23,679 nt of DNA, taken from WQUF01 sp031549885 (lineage in GTDB: Bacteria > Bacillota > Clostridia > Clostridiales > Clostridiaceae). How positions within the stretch are numbered: the first letter of the stretch is position 1; every line of letters begins with the position of its first letter. Position numbers and translations under genes: made by a program. The stretch covers positions 1 to 23,679 of the forward strand of contig JAVBPD010000110.1 in NCBI GenBank assembly GCA_031549885.1, read 5' to 3'. Positions 1 through 5,688 of this stretch are shown here, in pieces. The notes under the pieces are model-generated. The model was not told where the DNA came from and did not search any database. It worked only from the letters and a program-made list of their open reading frames with translations.

Positions 1-546
1 CAAAGGCTTCTCCAATAGCCTTATCTAAAGCCTCAGAAGTTCTTGCCTTTACCTTCCTAAGGTATGATTTTATCTTTGACCACATTTGTTCTATTGGATT
101 TAAATCTGGACTATATTTTGGTTGATATAGAATCGTTACTCCTGCTTTTTCAATTATTTCTTCTACTCCATATAATTTATTGCTTGAGAGATTGTCCATT
201 ATTATGATATCTCCTTTTTTTAGACTAGGTATTAGGCATTGCTCTAAGTATTCTTTGAATAAATCTCCATTTAGTGATCCTTTGAACACTAATGGTATTG
301 TTGTTCCATCTAACCTTACTGATGATATGATACTCTCTTTCTTATATCGTACATCTGGTACATAATCTATAACCCTCTCTCCCTTTACCCCTCTTCCATA
401 TAATCTTGTCATTCCTAAATTTATTGAGCTTTCATCTATAAATACAAGTTTTGTTGTATCCATATTTTCTTGTTCTTCTTTCCATTTTTCTCTTTCAATT
501 ACAACATCTTTTCGGTTTTGGTCCTTATCATAAAATGTTTTTTTTT
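1..546 (-). CDS. IS630 transposase, catalytic D34E frame (orfB), partial at the window start
   Basis: Read from the nine-A run toward position 1, this frame gives the RNase-H-like catalytic core. Motif LVFIDESS places the first Asp at 434-436, IIIMDNLSSNK the second Asp at 194-196, and YSPDLNPIEQMW the Glu at 89-91, with 34 residues between second Asp and Glu. There is no initiation codon near the start of the frame: a stop lies directly before the A run and the first Met is about 29 codons in, just before the first catalytic motif. It is therefore most simply expressed by -1 frameshifting from the upstream frame. The usual His of the DNxxSHK motif is Asn here. The frame is still open at position 1, and probably about 20 residues are missing. 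Alternatively the single-base offset is a true inactivating frameshift, but IS630 elements with programmed shifts are well known. Confidence 0.78.
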
Positions 547-879
547 ATAGTTTAATTTCAGCTTATTATTTATAGTCCTACATAATGCTGATATACTCAC
601 AGGCAACCCCAACTCATCTTTCAATTCTTGTAACGTTATATCTGATTTTTTTATTATTTTCTCTTCTATATTTTTTAAATCTTCTTTACTGAGCATTGGC
701 TTTCTGCCATTTTTATTTTTGCGTGGCTTAATATCTCCAGTTTCTTTATATAATTTTATTAAACTATAAATTGTGGTTTGTCCTATTTCAAAGGTTTTAA
801 TAATATCTCTTACTGAATTTCCTTTGTTATAATATGATATTATTCTTTCTCTTAAATCATTTGATAATGGTGCTGGCAT
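499..879 (-). CDS. IS630 transposase, N-terminal helix-turn-helix frame (orfA)
   Basis: This frame supplies the DNA-binding part of an IS630-type transposase. After the start it reads MPAPLSNDLRERI, then a helix-turn-helix of the resolvase/homeodomain-like kind (GNSVRDIIKTFEIGQTTIYSLI), a basic stretch (KPRKNKNGRKP) and a second winged-helix-like region (TLQELKDELGLPVSISALCRTI). The open frame extends to an ATG at 921, but the ATG at 879 is preferred because AAAGGAG sits 8 bases before it and the family usually begins at this motif. The frame ends shortly after a run of nine A (minus strand; plus positions 538-546). At that run a -1 slip joins it to the catalytic frame below. The protein would bind the inverted repeats of the element. 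Identification is by motif recognition only. Confidence 0.8.
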   Translation of the reverse strand: MPAPLSNDLRERIISYYNKGNSVRDIIKTFEIGQTTIYSLIKLYKETGDIKPRKNKNGRKPMLSKEDLKNIEEKIIKKSDITLQELKDELGLPVSISALCRTINNKLKLNYKKKHFMIRTKTEKML

Positions 880-1055
880 ACTTATTTCTCCTTTATCTTT
901 TGGTAAATTTAGTATGTCCAACTTTCTTATATTTTATCAAAGTGCTCTAATAATCATTTAAATAATAATTTCAAATAAAAGCATTCTTAAATGATTTTTT
1001 AGATCATATAGATTAATAAAGAATTACTTTGATTTCAGCCATCCATAGTAATTTG

Positions 1056-1114
1056 CAGGAACATTGTTTTTCATTCCATTCCTGAATGGAGTGGGCTTTC
1101 AAATAATGTTCCTG
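1056..1114. repeat. Long imperfect palindrome between the IS and the coiled-coil gene
   Basis: Outer arms of 10 bases match perfectly (CAGGAACATT at 1056-1065 and its complement at 1105-1114). An inner pair of 10-base arms (1072-1081 and 1084-1093) matches at 9 of 10 positions around a 2-base turn. Between the arm pairs the sides are unequal (6 and 11 bases). It lies just downstream of the minus-strand coiled-coil gene and could terminate its transcript, although no good T run follows on either side. It could also be a dispersed palindromic repeat or a remnant of a mobile element end. The rest of 922-1131 shows nothing recognisable. Confidence 0.55.
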
Positions 1115-1131
1115 TAATTGTGATACACAGA

Positions 1132-1494
1132 TTATTTAACTCTTTTTAATTTATCTATATCATAAAAGTTTCTTGCTGTAACATCTTCGATATAGCCTAC
1201 ATTTTCCTTTATTGATTTAATGTCATTTTTTATATCTTTTAATTCATTTGAAATTACATTTGTTATTGTAGTTAATTCTTGTGATACTTGTTTTATTATA
1301 TCATTCTTAGTATCATCTATTTTATTGGTTAGGTTTTGTGCATTATAATCTACTTTATCGTTTAAATTTTTAATGTCATTTTTAGTATCATCTATTTTAT
1401 TGGTTAGGTTTTGTGTATTATAATCTACTTTATCGTTTAAATTTTTAATGTCATTTTGCAGTTTTTCAAGCATTTGAATTATTTTTTCTTCCAT
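1132..1494 (-). CDS. Small coiled-coil protein with an internal duplication, function unknown
   Basis: A 120-residue protein that is almost entirely predicted coiled coil: heptad-like spacing of Ile/Leu/Val with Lys, Asp and Asn in between, and no signal peptide, membrane segment or catalytic motif. Residues about 14-63 consist of two nearly identical 25-residue repeats of the type NDIKNLNDKVDYNxQNLTNKI. A less regular stretch with VSQELTTITNVISNEL and KDIKNDIKSIKENVGYIEDV follows. The ATG at 1494 is well supported by AAGGAGG with 6 bases of spacing. The gene stands alone on the minus strand between the IS and the 580-residue ORF. Such short coiled-coil proteins are common in clostridial genomes near phage or mobile DNA, which is suggestive but not proof. 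I do not recognise a characterised family. Confidence 0.65.
   Translation of the reverse strand: MEEKIIQMLEKLQNDIKNLNDKVDYNTQNLTNKIDDTKNDIKNLNDKVDYNAQNLTNKIDDTKNDIIKQVSQELTTITNVISNELKDIKNDIKSIKENVGYIEDVTARNFYDIDKLKRVK
1301..1460. repeat. Two tandem copies of a 75-bp unit inside the coiled-coil gene
   Basis: The unit starting at 1311 recurs at 1386 with a single substitution (position 1341 C versus 1416 T) over about 72 bases. Similarity extends roughly 10 bases further left with one more mismatch. The period of 75 bases is 25 codons, so the reading frame is kept. The high identity points to a recent duplication. Confidence 0.85.
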
Positions 1495-1581
1495 ATTTAA
1501 TCCTCCTTGTTTTTATTTATTATATCATAATTCATTGCACCTACGAGCAATTTGAGATTATCTAAAATGAATATAAATAAT

Positions 1582-1619
1582 AAAAATGAGAGTAAGCTTA
1601 TCTTTCTCTCATTTTTTTA
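1582..1619 (-). terminator. Rho-independent terminator of the 580-residue gene
   Basis: An 11-base stem, 1582-1592 (containing ATGAGAG) with 1606-1616, surrounds a 13-base loop and has A/T runs on both sides. It lies directly after the stop codon of the minus-strand gene ending at 1634, and the minus-strand side carries a T-rich tail. Confidence 0.75.
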
Positions 1620-1633
1620 ATTTGTCTTTTCCT

Positions 1634-3376
1634 TTATATTATCATCTCTAAAAGCTTTTTAGCAGTTAAAGTAGGTCCCTTTCTTTCCATTCCTGAAATT
1701 CCAAGTTGAGTTCTTATTTGCCCAACATAAATATCTTTATTAAAGAATTCACCAAAATATTTATCAAGCAAAACCTCGCATTCTTTTTCTTTTTGATGAG
1801 GGCCAAAAGGGTTTGCAAAATAAGAGGAAACCAATCCTTTTTCTGTTGTTGTTCCTTTTGCCATCCTTAAACCTTTTCTAAACACATTTAAAGCATCTTT
1901 TTTATCTTTAAACCTTTCTAAAGATTGATTTGTTTCATTTACTTCTTCATAATTATTAGCATAAAGAATCATATCTATAGAATATCCTGTAATTATGTCT
2001 TTATAAGTAGATACAGGCATTATAAGCCTAGCATTTATTTTATCTGGATTCATAAATATACTTCTATCGATTTCTTTAAATGCATATCCAGGATCTAAAT
2101 CATCAAGCCTTATAAAAGCTCCAATTTCAGTACCATAGGCTTTAACATTGCCTTCAGAATCAAAAGCTAAAGTTCCCATGTCGTCAAAAATAACTTGCAT
2201 ATCATCAATATATTCTTCGCTTAATGCTCTAAATGCTTCAAGGCTCTCAGATTTGCCAGTTCCACTATCTCCTACAATTATTAAATTTAATGACTTGCCA
2301 TTTTTAATTGTTATTTTAACCATAGCTCCATGAATAGGCAAATTTCCCCTTTTAATCATAATTAAATTGTGTAAGGTTAAAGTCATTTTTTTCATATAAC
2401 CAAAATAATCGATTTTATAATTGTAATTTACATAACCTAACATAATTTTATTTTTTTCATCATCATAAAATAAAGTCCTTACATCTTCATTTTTATCTCT
2501 AGCTCCAAACACATAGATCATATCTGGGGAACTGTATTCACCATTAATTGTTTGTGCAAGTTGAAATAAATTACATAAAGACACACCATGAGACATAAAA
2601 TCCCTGTGAAAGTATATATATGCAACAAGTGGGCCAACCATTGCAGGATAGCAGAACCAATGATTTGGATCAATTTTGCAATCAGCTAATGGGTTTTCAA
2701 AGGTTTCAAGAAAAAATCCATCTCTTGTATTTTGCATTGGATAGGTTGTAAAGGGAAGGTTAAGCATTATAGAATTTATAAATGGAATTTTTGATAGTTT
2801 ATCATATTCTGTAGGTTTGTTCCAATCGTATCTTGATAAAATAATACCTGCATTGCTTCCAGATGGAAGCTGCCTAAATACTTGAGGAAGTTCACTATTT
2901 ATTTTTAATTGAAGAACTCTATAAAAATTTAAAATAAGATTTGTAAAGTTGGTATTTGCTTCTATAAAATTGCTCTTTTCAAATCCTTCATTAGCCTTTA
3001 TGCTATCGATAATAGTATACCTTTCTATCTTTCTCCAATGGTTATAGAATTCTTCAATTATACTTAAAAGTAAATCCCTATTTTCTAAAATAGGAGCATA
3101 ATTTGGGCATTCATTGCAAATATCTTCTGGTGACATGGTCTTCATAAGTTTAAAGAAAATTATAAAAAAACTTTTTAAATCATTAATTTCAGTTAAACCA
3201 GTTTTTTCTACCATGTATTTATATAATCTTGTATGCTTTTTTTGACAGGTTTCTAAAAAAGATTGCAAAATAATACTAAATCCCTTGCTGTTTAACAATT
3301 CCTCTACAGTTTGACAGTATTTTGCGGTAAAATTTATCATTGCATTGTTGTTGCTTAAAGAAAAATCTTTTTTCAC
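1634..3376 (-). CDS. HPr kinase/PEP carboxykinase-like P-loop protein, uncharacterised
   Basis: A 580-residue soluble protein. The clearest motif is a P-loop GDSGTGKSES at residues 369-378, preceded by LPIHGAMV (347-353) and followed by an Asp pair in VIFDDMG (395-401). This arrangement resembles the HPr kinase and PEP carboxykinase nucleotide-binding fold. Clostridial proteins of this type are often labelled phosphoenolpyruvate carboxykinase, but I do not see enough PEPCK substrate-site motifs to assign that reaction. The N-terminal half (about 1-330) has no domain I recognise. The C-terminus ends with VGQIRTQLGISGMERKG, the kind of segment that could cover a nucleotide site. The start is a GTG at 3376 with GAGGTGA 6 bases upstream. 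A TATAAC hexamer (minus strand of 3412-3417) follows a TTGATT at a short 15-base spacing and is a weak promoter candidate. The gene is divergent from yicC and ends at a clear terminator. ATP- or phosphate-dependent kinase-like activity is inference. Confidence 0.6.
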   Translation of the reverse strand: MKKDFSLSNNNAMINFTAKYCQTVEELLNSKGFSIILQSFLETCQKKHTRLYKYMVEKTGLTEINDLKSFFIIFFKLMKTMSPEDICNECPNYAPILENRDLLLSIIEEFYNHWRKIERYTIIDSIKANEGFEKSNFIEANTNFTNLILNFYRVLQLKINSELPQVFRQLPSGSNAGIILSRYDWNKPTEYDKLSKIPFINSIMLNLPFTTYPMQNTRDGFFLETFENPLADCKIDPNHWFCYPAMVGPLVAYIYFHRDFMSHGVSLCNLFQLAQTINGEYSSPDMIYVFGARDKNEDVRTLFYDDEKNKIMLGYVNYNYKIDYFGYMKKMTLTLHNLIMIKRGNLPIHGAMVKITIKNGKSLNLIIVGDSGTGKSESLEAFRALSEEYIDDMQVIFDDMGTLAFDSEGNVKAYGTEIGAFIRLDDLDPGYAFKEIDRSIFMNPDKINARLIMPVSTYKDIITGYSIDMILYANNYEEVNETNQSLERFKDKKDALNVFRKGLRMAKGTTTEKGLVSSYFANPFGPHQKEKECEVLLDKYFGEFFNKDIYVGQIRTQLGISGMERKGPTLTAKKLLEMII

Positions 3377-3489
3377 ATTATCTCACCTCTTTAAATAAAG
3401 TTATCTAAAATGTTATACTCTAATAGGAATAAAATCAACTATATATTTATATTTATTAATTTTTAATATAAATTATTATTGTTTAAAGC

Positions 3490-3518
3490 TTGATTCAAAT
3501 TATGTAAAAAGTTATAAT
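3490..3518 (+). promoter_or_regulatory. Sigma-A-type promoter of the yicC operon
   Basis: TTGATT at 3490-3495, a 17-base spacer, and a perfect TATAAT at 3513-3518, located 30 bases before the yicC start codon. It is the best candidate for the transcription start of the long plus-strand run. Confidence 0.65.
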
Positions 3519-3547
3519 ATTTCTAATTATATTTATAGAGGTGTTTT

Positions 3548-4426
3548 ATGCTTCACAGTATGACTGGTTATGGCAGAGATACTTTTATTGATGAAAGCTT
3601 AAGTTTATCAATAGAAATCAAAGGCATCAATAATAGGTATTTGGATTTTAACATTAGACTTCCAAAGAGTTTATTTTTTTTGGAAGATAAAATTAGAAAT
3701 AAGATATCACAAAGTGTAAAGAGAGGAAGAATAGATGTTTTTGTAACTTTAAACAATTTTAAAAGAGAAGATTTAAAAGCTAATTTAAATGACAGTCTTC
3801 TTGACTCTTACTTATATTGTTTAAATACAATTAAGGATAAACTTAATTTAAAAGAAGATATAACAATAAGCAATATAATAAATTTACCTGGAGTTATAAC
3901 AACTGTTGAAACTAGCAATGATTTAGATGATTTATGGAGTATTATGGAAAAATCCATTGAAAGAGCTTTAGAAAATTTTTTAAAAATGAAAAATGATGAA
4001 GGTTTAATACTTCAAAAGGATATAAAAGATAAATGTGAAAATATTAAAAGCTTCATTTCCATCATTGAAGAAAAAGCTGAAAAAGTTATTGAAGATAATA
4101 AAATTAAATTAAAAGAAAGAATTATGGAAGGACTTTCAAATTACGAATTAGATAACAATAGACTTTACCAAGAATTTTGTTTTTTGGCTGATAAGTTATC
4201 TATAGATGAAGAAATAGTTAGGCTAAAATGCCATGTAGAATCGCTTTTAAATCATTTGAAAGGTAAGGAATGTTCTGGAAAGAAAATGGATTTTATTATT
4301 CAAGAAATGAACAGGGAAACAAATACAATAGGTTCTAAATCTAGCAGCGTTGATGTTACAAATATAGTAATAGAAATAAAAAATGAGATAGAAAAAATTA
4401 GAGAACAAATTCAAAATATTGAATAA
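3548..4426 (+). CDS. yicC: YicC/YloC family endoribonuclease
   Basis: A 292-residue protein, the usual length of the YicC family. It begins with the family signature MLHSMTGYGR, continues with IEIKGINNRYLDFNIRLP, and ends with the conserved C-terminal block GKKMDFIIQEMNRETNTIGSKS. Members of this family are endoribonucleases involved in RNA turnover (Escherichia coli YicC; Bacillus YloC). GAGGTG precedes the ATG by 4 bases. It is the first gene of the run and lies 11 bases before remA, as in Bacillus and Clostridium. A promoter at 3490-3518 fits. Family assignment is firm; the exact RNA targets in this organism cannot be inferred. Confidence 0.93.
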   Translation: MLHSMTGYGRDTFIDESLSLSIEIKGINNRYLDFNIRLPKSLFFLEDKIRNKISQSVKRGRIDVFVTLNNFKREDLKANLNDSLLDSYLYCLNTIKDKLNLKEDITISNIINLPGVITTVETSNDLDDLWSIMEKSIERALENFLKMKNDEGLILQKDIKDKCENIKSFISIIEEKAEKVIEDNKIKLKERIMEGLSNYELDNNRLYQEFCFLADKLSIDEEIVRLKCHVESLLNHLKGKECSGKKMDFIIQEMNRETNTIGSKSSSVDVTNIVIEIKNEIEKIREQIQNIE

Positions 4427-4437
4427 ACGGAGGAAAT

Positions 4438-4722
4438 ATGAATATCAAATTTATTAATATTGGATTTGGAAACATAGTTTCTGCAAATAGAATTATTGCA
4501 ATTGTCAGTCCTGAATCAGCTCCTATAAAGAGGATTATACAGGAAGCTAGAGAAAGAGGTATGCTTATTGATGCAACTTATGGTAGAAGGACAAGAGCTG
4601 TTATAATTTCAGACTCAGATCATGTGATTTTATCAGCAGTTCAACCTGAGACAGTTGCCCACAGGCTTGATATTAAAGACGAAAATGCCATTGATTCTAA
4701 TCTAGATGAGGAAGAAAATTAG
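4438..4722 (+). CDS. remA: Extracellular matrix regulatory protein RemA (DUF370)
   Basis: A 94-residue member of the RemA/YlzA family. The opening IKFINIGFGNIVSANRIIAIVSPESAPIKR and the DATYGRRTRAVIISDSDHVILSA segment are family signatures. In Bacillus subtilis RemA is a DNA-binding protein that activates biofilm matrix and osmoprotection genes, assembling into ring-like oligomers. Its role in clostridia is less clear. CGGAGGAAAT precedes the ATG. The TAG stop overlaps the GTG start of gmk by one base, which implies translational coupling. The position between yicC and gmk is the conserved one. Confidence 0.93.
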   Translation: MNIKFINIGFGNIVSANRIIAIVSPESAPIKRIIQEARERGMLIDATYGRRTRAVIISDSDHVILSAVQPETVAHRLDIKDENAIDSNLDEEEN

Positions 4723-5336
4723 TGAGGAAAAAGGGGCTACTAATTGTATTATCTGGACCTTCTGGTGTTGGAAAAGGGGCAATTTCAAAGCAGTTAAGGG
4801 AAAGAGATAATAATTTATGGTATTCTATTTCAGCAACAACTAGAAAACCAAGACTTGGAGAAATAAATGGTATAGATTATTACTTTATGCCTAAAGATGA
4901 TTTTTTAGAAAAAGTACATAACAATGAATTCATTGAATGGGCATGCTTTTGCAATAATTACTATGGAACGCCTAAGACTAAAGTATTTGAAATGTTAGAT
5001 AGAGGTGTAGATGTAATACTTGAGATAGATATACAAGGAGCTAAAAAAGTAAAAGAGAATTTTAAAGAAGCTATTTTTATTTTTATTCTTCCTCCATCTA
5101 GAGGAGAATGGAGGAGTAGAATATTAAGAAGAGGAACAGAAACAGAAACAGAGAGAGAGCTTAGACTTGCAACTGGCGAAAAGGAGCTTAAGGAAATAAA
5201 GAATTACAATTATGCAATTGTTAATGATTTATTGATTAATGCAGTGAGGCAAGTAGAAATAATAGTAGAAGCTGAAAAATTAAAAGTATTTAGGTATTTG
5301 GAGGACGATGATAATGAATGGAAATTCAATGATTGA
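4722..5336 (+). CDS. gmk: Guanylate kinase
   Basis: A 204-residue guanylate kinase that phosphorylates GMP to GDP with ATP. The P-loop GPSGVGKG is at residues 12-19, the GMP-binding region ISATTRKPRLGEINGIDYYF follows, and LEIDIQGAKKVK and the lid region SRGEWRSRILRRGTET are all present. Translation starts at a GTG overlapping the remA stop (TAGTG), with GAGGAAG upstream in the remA coding end. The 3' end overlaps the start of rpoZ by 23 bases. The length is normal and all key motifs are intact. Confidence 0.95.
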   Translation: MRKKGLLIVLSGPSGVGKGAISKQLRERDNNLWYSISATTRKPRLGEINGIDYYFMPKDDFLEKVHNNEFIEWACFCNNYYGTPKTKVFEMLDRGVDVILEIDIQGAKKVKENFKEAIFIFILPPSRGEWRSRILRRGTETETERELRLATGEKELKEIKNYNYAIVNDLLINAVRQVEIIVEAEKLKVFRYLEDDDNEWKFND

Positions 5337-5586
5337 GCCATCTTTAGTTGAACTTTTGCATAAGGTAGACTCAAGATATGCACTGGTTGTTATGGTTTCA
5401 AAGAGAGCAAGGCAATTAATTCAAGGGGATAAACCTCTTATAAATAAACAAAACCTTAAAGCAGTGTCGCTTGCTATTAATGAGATAAATGAAAATTTAG
5501 TATATGCTGTTCCTGAAATTGAAAATAAAGATGAGATGACAAGTTCAATGAACAATTTAAACGATGGATTTGGTGATATTAATTAA
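5314..5586 (+). CDS. rpoZ: DNA-directed RNA polymerase omega subunit
   Basis: A 90-residue omega subunit, which helps assemble and stabilise core RNA polymerase. The conserved region MIEPSLVELLHKVDSRYALVVMVSKRARQL and the Ala-Ile pair in LKAVSLAINEI fit the family. Two in-frame ATG codons are present. The one at 5314 is chosen over 5308 because the GGAGG at 5300-5304 is 9 bases away from it but only 3 from the other. The acidic, Asn-rich C-terminus (from about residue 70) is typical of clostridial omega. The gene overlaps gmk. The expected next gene of this locus, coaBC, is absent. Confidence 0.9.
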   Translation: MNGNSMIEPSLVELLHKVDSRYALVVMVSKRARQLIQGDKPLINKQNLKAVSLAINEINENLVYAVPEIENKDEMTSSMNNLNDGFGDIN

Positions 5587-5636
5587 TGGTTTATAATAAT
5601 AGTTTTTTTGATCTCTATATATAAATTATAAATATT

Positions 5637-5667
5637 AAGGCATGGTGTTTTTTATCATGTCTTATTT
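5637..5667 (+). terminator. Possible weak hairpin terminator after rpoZ
   Basis: A 10-base stem with two G-T pairs (5637-5646 with 5654-5663) and a T-rich loop, followed only by a short ATTT. It could attenuate transcription between rpoZ and priA. The weak T tail keeps confidence low. Confidence 0.35.
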
Positions 5668-5688
5668 AGTTTATGAAGGTGAAATTAT

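Larger units (their letters stand above)
1..921 (-). mobile_element. IS630-family insertion sequence, truncated by the window start
   Basis: Two overlapping minus-strand frames together encode an IS630/Tc1-mariner-type transposase. The upstream frame carries a helix-turn-helix region. The downstream frame carries the catalytic Asp, Asp and Glu with exactly 34 residues between the second Asp and the Glu, a hallmark of this superfamily. The left part of the element, including the last residues of the transposase and one terminal inverted repeat, lies outside the window. The outer end on this side was not located: it should lie somewhere between about 900 and 1000, but without the partner terminus no inverted repeat or TA target duplication can be called. 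The 921 limit is therefore nominal. Confidence 0.85.

Noticed and set aside
180..365. Plus-strand open frame of 61 codons inside the IS
   Set aside because: It is antisense to the catalytic transposase frame, which has clear D34E motifs.
1301..1460. 75-bp tandem repeat as a possible CRISPR or noncoding repeat
   Set aside because: Only two copies with no spacers, in frame within a protein with a good ribosome binding site; it is a coding duplication.
1634..3376. Calling this gene a standard ATP-dependent PEP carboxykinase
   Set aside because: Only the P-loop region is convincing; the substrate-site motifs of PckA are not clearly present, so only a superfamily-level call is made.
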